Origin: a virus
Length of the DNA: 64,000 nt
IMG/VR virus record: IMGVR_UViG_3300033571_013388
Span: 18,524-82,523 of that record
Strand: one strand, 5' to 3'
Shown here: positions 54,749-62,391 of the stretch, piece after piece
Position numbering within the stretch: position 1 is the first letter of the stretch
How the letters are laid out: every line of letters begins with the position of its first letter
Position numbers and translations under genes: made by a program
Notes under the pieces: model-generated
Databases searched by the model: none
The model's input: only the letters and a program-made list of their open reading frames with translations
What the model was told of the DNA's origin: nothing

Positions 54749-54796
54749 TCTATTTTAGAAAAAAATTACTAAAATGTTGATAATCAAACTAATTAA

Positions 54797-57244
54797 TTAT
54801 CCTTTTTGTATTTGATTTTTAATTTTAGCAGCTTCAACATGTACCATTCTGGTTATTTCTCTAACAAATTCAGGACTTTTTGCCAAATTAATGTTTATTT
54901 TCTCATTTCCAGGAACATTTAATGTTATTTCACCACTTATATTCAAGGTACCAAATTCATGTTTAACAGTATTTACACCAGTATTTTTTGACATTACCTT
55001 ATCAACAATTCCACCTGGTTTCATTGCAAGAATATCATCTTTATTATCAATTGGTGTTATTTTACCGCCATCAATAATTCCTCTCTTTTTAGTATAATTA
55101 GTTCCAAATTTTTTGGTGTAATAATCACCTTCTGACATACCATCGCTTATGGGTGCTGTAAATACAGCATCAGAAGCTGCATAATCACCAATTACTTTTC
55201 CAGCGCCACTACCAATAGTTGCACCACCTAAAGCAGCAGCTGCTGGTATTAATAAAGAAAGACCTCCAGTTGCGGGTGCTAAAGCAGCACCTAATGCCCA
55301 TCCAGCAGCACCTAAACCAACACCGCCAACTATACTACTTATATCACCAGTTTCAGTATCTTTATTGCCTAATTTTTGAGATATATTTTTACCTAAACTT
55401 TTACCAAGCATGGTACCAATTGATATACCTAATATAGGTCCAGCTACTTTAGCAAATCCAGTTCCAATTAACGAAGCAAACCCCGACCCCGTTACAGATG
55501 CCATGAAACCAGAACCAAAGGAAAAACCCATGGTAGTCCATTTAACAACTTCAAACAATCCTAAACCTCCAATAGCTATTGCTATTGATTTTAATGGGTT
55601 TTCAGCAATAAATTTACCAACAAAACCCATTAAATCTGCTGCTATTTTTGCCGTTTCTGCAATTCCTTTTAATACATTTTTATCAGATAAAACTTCTGCA
55701 AGCTTGACAGCAACTGGTCTAAAAGCCGTATCAAAAGCTTCTAAGAAAGGTAATAAAAGTTGTTTAAATTGAATAACTACATTTGAAAGGGTTTCATCAA
55801 AAGTTAGTGCTTCTTGTGCCCTTTTTTCTAAACTTGCTTTTTCTTTAATAGCTGCCTCAATAGCTGATTTATCAGCTTGATTCAATTGTTTAACCAATTT
55901 AGAACCACTTTGTAGTTGTATTACAGCTTCACCCTTTTCATTTAATGTTGATGTGTTTTCAATAAATTCTTTTGTTTCAGGGTCAAAATTATATCTGATT
56001 TGATTTCTTTTTCCAACAGCTTTAGCTGTTTTTTTTGCTGTATCAGCTAATTTTTCAAAATCCAAGTTAGCTGCTTCAGCAACTTTTCTAAGTCTTTGCA
56101 TTTCCATCGCCCCAATCTCAAATTCTCCATTTTTTTCATTAAAAGTTGCTGATGCTGTTGTTGCATTTATTACCGATTCTTCTAACCCATCCATATCATT
56201 TCTGGCCATATACATAAGTTTAAATGGGTCAGCCAATTTAGACCATTCACCTCCCAAAACTTGAAGCTGTGCCGACATATCTACAGCGCCTTCAAGGTCA
56301 AATAACTTCTCAGCCATACTAGACGTAATATTCATATCAATTCCAAGTTTAGCAGCCCTTTCAGCCATTTTAGCCAAACCTTTAGCCCCATCTTTAAAAT
56401 TGTATTTATTAAGCAACTTAACGTTTTGCTGAATGTTCTTTACAACTTTGCTTGAGTTAATACCCATTCTAGACGTATCATCAACAACTTGTTGAATAAA
56501 CTTTGCCGTTCTTTCTGCTGAGATGCCTTGATTTTCAAAGTCAGCCGCCATTTTAGCAGCACCTTCAGCACCAATACCTGTCCCCCTTCCAATTTTAGCT
56601 ATTGATACTAACGCTTCTGAACTAAGAAGAGAAGCTCTACCAAGTTCATCACTAAAAGTACCTTGTATTTCAGCCAGTTCTTTAATGTCAGCACCAAATA
56701 TTGTTGTTTGACCAGCCGCTAATTGTAGGTTTTTTCTAAACATGTCACTTCTGGTTCCAAGCAAACCCATGCTAGTAGAAGCGGTCCTTATTGATTTATC
56801 TACTTCAAAAAGCCCACTCCATGATTTAAACTTACTATAACCACCAGAAATAGTTGAATATATTGATTTAACATCCTTTGCCGCCATTCCAAGAGCTGCT
56901 AAAGACTTTGCATACTTATTGGTTTCTTTTATTACCTTTGTATATGTTTTTTGAGTATCGTTTAATACAGCTAATTGTTCTTGTAGTATATTAAGTTTTT
57001 CAGTTTCTATGGCCGTTTGTTCAGGTGTAAGAGTTGTTGCTAACCTTGCGGTTACTTGTTCTATCTGTTGAGTGACTGTATTTATATCTTTATTAAGATT
57101 TTTTAAGTCTTTCATTAACTTAACATACTCACCAGAAGATTCAGCAATCCTCTTCCTAAGTTCAGCCTCTTTTTCTAATTGTTGTACGGCTTCTTTAGCC
57201 GCTTTTTTTGCTTCTTCAGCCGCTTTTTTTTCTTCTGGTGTCAT
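54797..57244 (-). CDS. Tail tape measure protein
   Basis: The 815-residue protein has a strongly helical, coiled-coil N-terminus (EEKKAAEEAKKAAKEAVQQL). Long Ala-rich helical regions follow, then a Gly/Ala-rich hydrophobic zone near residues 590-720 (SIGTMLGKSLGKNIS, LGAAGWALGAALAPATGG), as in tape measures that enter the membrane during DNA delivery. Position downstream of tail tube and tail chaperones supports the call. By the rule of about 0.15 nm per residue the tail would be near 120 nm (inference). Its ATG overlaps the upstream stop (TAATG). Confidence 0.85.
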   Translation of the reverse strand: MTPEEKKAAEEAKKAAKEAVQQLEKEAELRKRIAESSGEYVKLMKDLKNLNKDINTVTQQIEQVTARLATTLTPEQTAIETEKLNILQEQLAVLNDTQKTYTKVIKETNKYAKSLAALGMAAKDVKSIYSTISGGYSKFKSWSGLFEVDKSIRTASTSMGLLGTRSDMFRKNLQLAAGQTTIFGADIKELAEIQGTFSDELGRASLLSSEALVSIAKIGRGTGIGAEGAAKMAADFENQGISAERTAKFIQQVVDDTSRMGINSSKVVKNIQQNVKLLNKYNFKDGAKGLAKMAERAAKLGIDMNITSSMAEKLFDLEGAVDMSAQLQVLGGEWSKLADPFKLMYMARNDMDGLEESVINATTASATFNEKNGEFEIGAMEMQRLRKVAEAANLDFEKLADTAKKTAKAVGKRNQIRYNFDPETKEFIENTSTLNEKGEAVIQLQSGSKLVKQLNQADKSAIEAAIKEKASLEKRAQEALTFDETLSNVVIQFKQLLLPFLEAFDTAFRPVAVKLAEVLSDKNVLKGIAETAKIAADLMGFVGKFIAENPLKSIAIAIGGLGLFEVVKWTTMGFSFGSGFMASVTGSGFASLIGTGFAKVAGPILGISIGTMLGKSLGKNISQKLGNKDTETGDISSIVGGVGLGAAGWALGAALAPATGGLSLLIPAAAALGGATIGSGAGKVIGDYAASDAVFTAPISDGMSEGDYYTKKFGTNYTKKRGIIDGGKITPIDNKDDILAMKPGGIVDKVMSKNTGVNTVKHEFGTLNISGEITLNVPGNEKININLAKSPEFVREITRMVHVEAAKIKNQIQKG

Positions 57245-58323
57245 TAGTTATTGTTTTCTGCTTCTTTTTTATAAAAACCACTACCTTTGACATTTTTAAT
57301 ATCAATTACAGCGTCAAATTGTTTTTCTTCACCAGTATCATATTTTTTAACAAACAAAACATTAAAAGGATATTCAGTTCTTTCATTTTTGTTTTTTGAC
57401 CTGATTATGATAGAAACGCCATCTTTTTTTACTTCTAAAGTTTTTTTTTCATCATCAAATCCTATTGGCAAAACTTTTGCTTTATATTCATTGTTAATTT
57501 TATAAATTATTTGTTGACCACCTTCTGTACTTGGTTCGAAAACAATTTCTTGCGGTGATAGTATTTCATAAGTTAATTCTTTATTGTCCACAAAATTATC
57601 AAAATCAGGTCCAATTTCTCTACCAATTTTACTTCGTCTATAATCAGACACTATATCAGCAGCAGAAACAAGTCCACTACCTCTTGGTTTTTCACCCTTA
57701 ACAATTGCGACCAAATAATTCCATAATGAAGGTTGCTTATAAAAAGCTGTTTTCATTACTGGGTCATTAACTATAGAATCATATAAAGCTTTAGGGTCAA
57801 TTGAATTTACTTCATCTTGAGAATCACTTTCTGGTTTTTTTGGTTCTTCTGGTTTTTTTGGTTCTTCTGGTTCTGTTTCATTACACTTAGTTTTATCCTC
57901 ACTTAAGCTAGACTGAGCTATATTTATAATATTATTAAAATTAGAATTACCTTTTTCACCTTTTTCGTTTGTCGAAACAAAAACTAAAGTAAACGCATCT
58001 TCTTTTTTATTAGAAGGTTTTATTACATTTTGATTTAAATTATACTTTCCAATTGGGTTTTTATCGTTTTTATTTCCTATCTTTAACATAAGTTGAAGAT
58101 TATCCCATTTACATAAAAACTTTTTATCATCTAAAAGTACTTCAAAAACAAAATTTGGTTCAGCTGCTTTAATACATCTTAAAACAATTTTTGTACCACT
58201 CATAAGAGTAAATTCAATTGATTTGTTTTTACCTAACAAACCAAATAATTCCATAAGTCTTTCCCCAAGCTTTGTTTTAACGTTATCGTCAATCTTAACA
58301 GCTTCTGATATATTTTTATTCAT
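57244..58323 (-). CDS. Hypothetical protein preceding the tape measure
   Basis: The 359-residue protein has an N-terminal beta-rich domain (SIEFTLMSGTKIVLRCIKAAEP, FVFEVLLDDKKFLCKWDNL) and a Pro/Glu/Lys linker with tandem EEPKKP units near residue 155. A C-terminal domain (ALYDSIVNDPVMKTAFYKQP, LVSAADIVSDYRRSKIG) follows. No family was recognised. Position between tail chaperones and tape measure and coupling to the tape measure suggest a tail assembly role. An AT motif and a GGA-type ribosome-binding sequence (AAAGGAAC) lie upstream. Confidence 0.7.
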   Translation of the reverse strand: MNKNISEAVKIDDNVKTKLGERLMELFGLLGKNKSIEFTLMSGTKIVLRCIKAAEPNFVFEVLLDDKKFLCKWDNLQLMLKIGNKNDKNPIGKYNLNQNVIKPSNKKEDAFTLVFVSTNEKGEKGNSNFNNIINIAQSSLSEDKTKCNETEPEEPKKPEEPKKPESDSQDEVNSIDPKALYDSIVNDPVMKTAFYKQPSLWNYLVAIVKGEKPRGSGLVSAADIVSDYRRSKIGREIGPDFDNFVDNKELTYEILSPQEIVFEPSTEGGQQIIYKINNEYKAKVLPIGFDDEKKTLEVKKDGVSIIIRSKNKNERTEYPFNVLFVKKYDTGEEKQFDAVIDIKNVKGSGFYKKEAENNN

Positions 58324-58343
58324 GATATTAATTTGTTCCTTTC

Positions 58344-58351
58344 AATAAATA
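58344..58351 (-). promoter_or_regulatory. Candidate late-promoter motif
   Basis: TATTTATT (context GATATTTATTG) on the minus strand, 20 nt before ATG 58323 and just after the terminator at 58364-58388. Confidence 0.35.
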
Positions 58352-58363
58352 TCTATTAAATTA

Positions 58364-58388
58364 AAAATCCCCAAATAAAGGGGATTTT
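58364..58388 (-). terminator. Terminator after the tail chaperone genes
   Basis: A perfect 9-bp stem AAAATCCCC/GGGGATTTT has a 7-nt loop. It starts right after the stop at 58390. Confidence 0.8.
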
Positions 58389-58389
58389 A

Positions 58390-58728
58390 TTATTTTAGTG
58401 GTATTTCACCAGTTTTTAGTTTTGTTTTTAATGCGTTACCACTTAATTTTGTTGACCTAGACCCTTTTGCGTTTTTATTACTCTGTTCTTCTTCCATTTT
58501 TTCATATTGCTCTTGTTTAATTTCAGAATCTCTATTTAAACGACCAATATAAAATCTCCTTTCATGTGTTGGCATATTCAATACATTAGAGTATGGCATG
58601 TTTTGCATATATTGTGTACAAATCCATATCTCTTCCAATAAGTATTGTTTAAATTCTGAAGTCAGGCCAAAAAAAGTTGAGGTTAATTGGAAGAAAGGTA
58701 TCAACGGAACCACCTCCAGGGGTTCCAA
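58390..58728 (-). CDS. Second tail assembly protein, possibly made by +1 frameshift
   Basis: The open frame of up to 112 residues overlaps the end of the 430-residue gene by 80 bases in the +1 frame. Its only possible early start is TTG at 58728; the first ATG is at 58608. Conserved-looking sequence (LTSEFKQYLLEEIWICTQYM, THERRFYIGRLNRDSE) begins before that ATG. Small proteins with an ERRxYIxRL pattern follow the tail tube gene in many T4-like phages. The genomic slot, between tail tube and tape measure, is where tail chaperones are often made by frameshift. Either a frameshift at the T7 run 58669-58675 or TTG initiation could produce it. Confidence 0.65.
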   Translation of the reverse strand: MEPLEVVPLIPFFQLTSTFFGLTSEFKQYLLEEIWICTQYMQNMPYSNVLNMPTHERRFYIGRLNRDSEIKQEQYEKMEEEQSNKNAKGSRSTKLSGNALKTKLKTGEIPLK

Positions 58729-59941
58729 CCTTTAAGGTCAAATCAACACCAGACTCAATCGAGTTAACATATTTTACAAATTCTTTTGAATCACGAATCC
58801 TAATAGATTCAACATAATCATTAATCATATTTTTATCTCTGCTTCCATTTACCTCAACAATCATTTTTTGCATTGTATAGGTTGAATTTTTATTAATTGG
58901 AATCTCATTCAATTTATCTTGTTCTAACTGCTTTTCAATATCTTCAATATCACCACATGTTAAGAATCTAAATTTTATTCTATGTTTACTAACTGGAAAC
59001 ACAAAATCAAACAACCCTTCAGCATCTGGCTCAGCCCCTAGATTTTTAAATGATAAAGAATTAAGATTAATTTCAGTATCAAAAGGGTTATCATTTTCAT
59101 CCAATAAAGTAACAGCATAATTTTCCCCATAAGCCGTGGCCCTCAACCAAATCATAATAGCATTTCTATCACCAACCAACAAATCACGGTACCTTAATTC
59201 TGGTTCCAAAACCTTTCTGTTAATTAAAATTTCCAAAAACTCACCACTTTGCAACAAGTTAGGGCTTGTTAAAATACTTTCATCAGCAGTTGTCATATAT
59301 GATACTCTAATATTTGGTTTTTTAGAAGGATATGTTTTACCCTTTGAAGGCAGAGGAATAACGTCAAAAGCTGTGTTAAAATCTGGTTGACTCAACCCAT
59401 AAATGTATGGATTTACATTTGATGGAACTTGGCCAAAATTTTGAGGTTGTGTTATTTGTTGTTGAACAGGACTTGAATACTGTTGTGAATACTGTTGATT
59501 TGTATTATTTTGCATAACTTGATTTGTATTTTGTAAATTATTTTTTTTAACCGAAGCTTCGTCAACTTGTCTTTGATAGTTTTGAATCATTGATGCGTTT
59601 TTAGCTAGATTTTCGTCACGAAGTCTCATTTGTTCTTCTGATTTTCTTCTAATTTCATCCATTTCCGAATTATTCATAACAGGTCTTTGTGGCTTTTCAG
59701 CCAATGATTGGTCTTGAACAAAACCTTGTTGGTTTTTTAATTTAAGTTGTTCCTCAGTCCTCATTCTCATAAGTTCAACCGCATTGATATGATTTAATGG
59801 AGTGTCTTCTTGGACCATAGAATTTGTATATATTTCATTGGTTGCCATTGCTTTTTCTGCCTCAAAAGCAGCTTGTTTTGCTCTTTCGTCAGCAGCTTCT
59901 TTCTGTTCCTTGTTCGGGAAAACATTTGGTTTTTTATCCAT
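58649..59941 (-). CDS. Tail/baseplate assembly protein, gp26/gp51-like
   Basis: The 430-residue protein has an N-terminal half of low complexity, rich in Gln, Asn and Lys, with helical coiled-coil character. Its C-terminal domain has FDVIPLPSKGKTYPSKKP, VSYMTTADESILTSPNLL, LLVGDRNAIMIWLRATAYGENY and FRFLTCGDIEDIEKQL. This IPLPSKG...E...LR..YG layout is typical of the T4 gp26/gp51 baseplate-hub assembly family, a chaperone group absent from the mature virion. It lies between tail tube and tape measure. The last 80 bases overlap another frame, which suggests frameshifting. Confidence 0.75.
   Translation of the reverse strand: MDKKPNVFPNKEQKEAADERAKQAAFEAEKAMATNEIYTNSMVQEDTPLNHINAVELMRMRTEEQLKLKNQQGFVQDQSLAEKPQRPVMNNSEMDEIRRKSEEQMRLRDENLAKNASMIQNYQRQVDEASVKKNNLQNTNQVMQNNTNQQYSQQYSSPVQQQITQPQNFGQVPSNVNPYIYGLSQPDFNTAFDVIPLPSKGKTYPSKKPNIRVSYMTTADESILTSPNLLQSGEFLEILINRKVLEPELRYRDLLVGDRNAIMIWLRATAYGENYAVTLLDENDNPFDTEINLNSLSFKNLGAEPDAEGLFDFVFPVSKHRIKFRFLTCGDIEDIEKQLEQDKLNEIPINKNSTYTMQKMIVEVNGSRDKNMINDYVESIRIRDSKEFVKYVNSIESGVDLTLKVGTPGGGSVDTFLPINLNFFWPDFRI
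58669..58675 (-). other. Candidate +1 frameshift site (T7 run)
   Basis: On the minus strand the codons AAC TTT TTT TGG lie nine codons before the stop of the 430-residue frame. A +1 shift, or polymerase slippage on the T7 run, would enter the frame of the 112-residue protein and give a fusion of about 515 residues. Confidence 0.4.
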
Positions 59942-59973
59942 ATTAAAACTTTTTTAAAAATTTATAACTTTAC

Positions 59974-59981
59974 AATAAATA
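59974..59981 (-). promoter_or_regulatory. Candidate late-promoter motif
   Basis: TATTTATT (context CTATATTTATTG) on the minus strand, 32 nt before ATG 59941, in the gap after the tail tube terminator. Confidence 0.35.
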
Positions 59982-60016
59982 TAGTTTGTTGAATTTTTTT
60001 GTAAATGCTGTAAATA

Positions 60017-60058
60017 AAAAAGGATTATTAAGTACATAAGCACCAAATAATCCTTTTT
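60017..60058 (-). terminator. Terminator of the tail tube gene
   Basis: A 13-bp perfect stem (60017-60029 with 60046-60058) has a 16-nt loop and ends in T5 on the minus strand. It lies 46 bases after the tail tube stop. Confidence 0.75.
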
Positions 60059-60104
60059 GAAAGAAATTTTGTGATAAATTTGATAAAGCAATTTTAAATA
60101 AAAA

Positions 60105-60593
60105 TCAAAAAAGCAATATAGCCCTATCGAAACGTAACGTAGCGGTAATCTCAGCAATACCATCATCATCCATTGATAAGTCACCGAAGCCAACGTTGGT
60201 TAACATAGTTCCGTCCAACAACCACTTCTCAACCACAACACCAGTTGGGTCAAGCAATTCTAATTCAACTGGACGTTTGTAACCAGCAGCGTAACCTTGA
60301 CGACCTGTGATAGATTCAGAGTGAAGACGAACCCACTCCATTATTGCTTGTGAAGCAGAAGGACCAATTGGGTCACGGAAAGTAACATCAATAGCTTCCC
60401 ATGTAAAACGTCCAAGAACCCATGTAGATGTATTAAGAAAAGGAATTTCTACTTCATTTTGTGTAATTGAAGGTCTTGATGCTGAAGCCAACCACCATTG
60501 TTGAATACCAAGGTCAGCAGGGAAAGTAAGTAGCCAACGATTCTTTTTCTTAGGTTCGTAAGGCAAAGGCATTTTCATTAGTAAATCAGCCAT
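60105..60593 (-). CDS. 19: Tail tube protein, gp19-like
   Basis: The 162-residue protein has the tail tube pattern: RWLLTFPADLGIQQWWLASASRPS, NTSTWVLGRFTWEAIDVTFRDPIG, ASQAIMEWVRLHSESITGRQGYA and ITATLRFDRAIL. Length matches T4 gp19 (163). It polymerises into the inner tube through which DNA passes. Codon use is richer in GC and C-ending codons than neighbours, as expected for a very highly expressed gene. It has its own AT promoter motif and terminator. No sheath gene is visible; it may lie beyond 64000. Confidence 0.85.
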   Translation of the reverse strand: MADLLMKMPLPYEPKKKNRWLLTFPADLGIQQWWLASASRPSITQNEVEIPFLNTSTWVLGRFTWEAIDVTFRDPIGPSASQAIMEWVRLHSESITGRQGYAAGYKRPVELELLDPTGVVVEKWLLDGTMLTNVGFGDLSMDDDGIAEITATLRFDRAILLF

Positions 60594-60625
60594 GTTCTAT
60601 TTGTTTTAATTTTTTTTTATTTATA

Positions 60626-60633
60626 TATAAATA
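60626..60633 (-). promoter_or_regulatory. Candidate late promoter of the tail tube gene
   Basis: TATTTATA within GATATATTTATATATAAATA on the minus strand, 32 nt before the ATG. The same stretch also contains a T4-type TATAAATA at 60618-60625. Confidence 0.45.
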
Positions 60634-60681
60634 TATCAAAAATTATTTTTTTTGATAATCGTTTTATTTATTTATAAATAT

Positions 60682-60712
60682 TTTGTTATTTAGAAAAAAA
60701 TAACTACCTTTG
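60682..60712 (+). promoter_or_regulatory. Perfect host-type promoter for the CAP-domain gene
   Basis: TTTG (60682-60685), exactly 19 nt, TACCTTTG (60705-60712) on the plus strand. This is a full match to the Bacteroidota housekeeping consensus. The leader is about 13 nt. Confidence 0.8.
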
Positions 60713-60730
60713 TATTATAAATAAATTACA

Positions 60731-61279
60731 ATGAAAAAAGTATTTTTTATCTTTTCACTTTTATATACCATGACTTCTTATAGTCAAGACTTTGAAATGT
60801 TAAACTTTATAAACATTTATAGAATTAATAATGGTTGTGAATCCCTGATATATTCTGAACATTTAGAAAAAATAGCAAAAAATCAAAATTCAGTAAATAT
60901 TTTAACTGATAGTGTTTCACATTCACACAAAGCTAGCGAAATATCGTTAAAAGGTTGTTCACTTCCAGTGACAAAAGACAAACAACAAAACTTTAACAAT
61001 TTTTTGCAAAAATTCTTTAAAATAGAATATATAGAACCAAAAAAAGAATCAGAAGTGTTAACGTTTATTAAATTGTACTCAATTTATTTATTTAGCACAT
61101 CAAAAAGTCATAATAAAATATTATTGGGTGAATACAAATATATTGGTTTTGATGTTTATATTAAAAATATTAGTTTTGTAAAAAATACAATTACTATAGG
61201 TAAAAAAACATATACAATAGATAAATTAATAAATCATTACAAATCGGATTTTTATGTGGTTATTGATATTAAAAAGTAG
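60731..61279 (+). CDS. Secreted CAP-domain protein
   Basis: The 182-residue protein has a clear signal peptide (MKKVFFIFSLLYTMTSYSQ, cleavage after residue 18 or 19). The mature part resembles the CAP/SCP domain: MLNFINIYRINNGCESLIYSEHLEKIAKNQN, then SHSH (H64, H66) and STSKSHNKILLGEYKYIGFDVYI. Bacterial CAP proteins are exported and of varied, mostly unknown activity. Cys36 and Cys76 could form a disulphide. The gene is on the opposite strand to all structural neighbours, has a perfect host promoter, and its 3' end overlaps the next gene by 11 bases. It behaves like an independently expressed cargo gene (moron). Confidence 0.75.
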   Translation: MKKVFFIFSLLYTMTSYSQDFEMLNFINIYRINNGCESLIYSEHLEKIAKNQNSVNILTDSVSHSHKASEISLKGCSLPVTKDKQQNFNNFLQKFFKIEYIEPKKESEVLTFIKLYSIYLFSTSKSHNKILLGEYKYIGFDVYIKNISFVKNTITIGKKTYTIDKLINHYKSDFYVVIDIKK

Positions 61280-62390
61280 TACATCTAACATCACCAAACC
61301 TACCTTTTTTAACATTGCATTTTAATTTTCTTTTTTTGAATGTTTTTTTTGTTTGTTTAAACTTTTTTGCGTTTGTTTTAATAATTTTGGTTAACTCAAA
61401 CCTATATTTTTCAACAATTTCCTCTGGTTTTACTGTTTCACTAACTTCTTGACTAAACTCGACTATAAGAGATACATTAACATATCTAAATTTAGATGTT
61501 AAATTTCTTAAACGTTTAATTTCTTCCTTGTCAGACCTAGCATCATAAAATTGTTTTGTACTTACAATATCAGAACCATTATTAGGAATTTCTCTATGGG
61601 TTATTATTATGTCAGAATCTATATCATTTATCATTTTAGTCATCATTTTTGTCCTAAGTTCAGCTAATTTAATATTACCAGTTTCATCGTATTGTGTTTT
61701 ATTTTCTTTGTTTTTTGTAGCTTCAGCATCTGTTGAAGATTCTATATAAGCTGACAATATTTTACCACCATTTAACTTTATTGTATCTATTGTCGAATTT
61801 AAAGTATTTAAACTATTTTCATTAAAATTGTAACTACCAGATTCAAAAAAATTATCATTATCCAATTCAATATCAACTGTATCAATAACTACTATGTTTA
61901 TTTTTTGTTCAACACCTCTTATTGTATCTGTTGAAATATCACTCTTTTTAAGAGCATAACCTTTTTCAAGTTTACCACTTAATTTTTTTAAATTATTAAC
62001 AACGACATTATCAACCCTATAAGAAATATTTTTGTTTTTAGCGATTTCATTAAAATCATCAACAATTTTTTCTGCGTTTTTTGCCAATAAAGAATCTGGA
62101 TTGCTTATACCTTTTTCAGAAAAGGCTTGAGCCAATTCCTTTGTCTTTTGTTCATCCTCCAATGTTGATTTTATTTGGTTCATTATTTTCGAATTGGATA
62201 ATGCATTTTGAGCATTAGCCTTATTTAAACCAGTCAACCCAACACCCATAAGCATAGCTACACCTAACAATACTTCTTTAAACCCTTCTTCTAAAACTTC
62301 TTTAGATTCAAAGTCATTACCTAAACGATTTTTTTGTTCGTTTAAAAGCACTGTTTCATATTGTTTATGTGTAATTTTTAGCCTTTTCAT
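61269..62390 (-). CDS. OmpA-like domain protein, probable virion component
   Basis: The 373-residue protein starts MKRLKITHKQYETVLLNEQ, followed by a hydrophobic segment at about 40-55 ending ANAQ. Residues about 165-270 have the OmpA-like pattern: DNDNFFESGSYNFNENSL (beta-helix start), ILSAYIESSTDAEAT, and NIKLAELRTKMMTKMI with the N-x-x-L-x-x-x-R signature. OmpA-like domains bind the diaminopimelate of peptidoglycan. The C-terminal 60 residues are very basic (KKFKQTKKTFKKRKLK). It is coupled to the gene upstream, with 1 base between them. A role in contacting the cell wall is inferred; DNA binding through the basic tail is another option. Confidence 0.65.
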   Translation of the reverse strand: MKRLKITHKQYETVLLNEQKNRLGNDFESKEVLEEGFKEVLLGVAMLMGVGLTGLNKANAQNALSNSKIMNQIKSTLEDEQKTKELAQAFSEKGISNPDSLLAKNAEKIVDDFNEIAKNKNISYRVDNVVVNNLKKLSGKLEKGYALKKSDISTDTIRGVEQKINIVVIDTVDIELDNDNFFESGSYNFNENSLNTLNSTIDTIKLNGGKILSAYIESSTDAEATKNKENKTQYDETGNIKLAELRTKMMTKMINDIDSDIIITHREIPNNGSDIVSTKQFYDARSDKEEIKRLRNLTSKFRYVNVSLIVEFSQEVSETVKPEEIVEKYRFELTKIIKTNAKKFKQTKKTFKKRKLKCNVKKGRFGDVRCTTF

Positions 62391-62391
62391 A

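Noticed and set aside
60618-60625. A T4-type late promoter box TATAAATA before the tail tube gene
   Set aside because: It occurs only here in this orientation and overlaps the nATATTTATa motif shared with other genes. I kept the shared motif as the better candidate.
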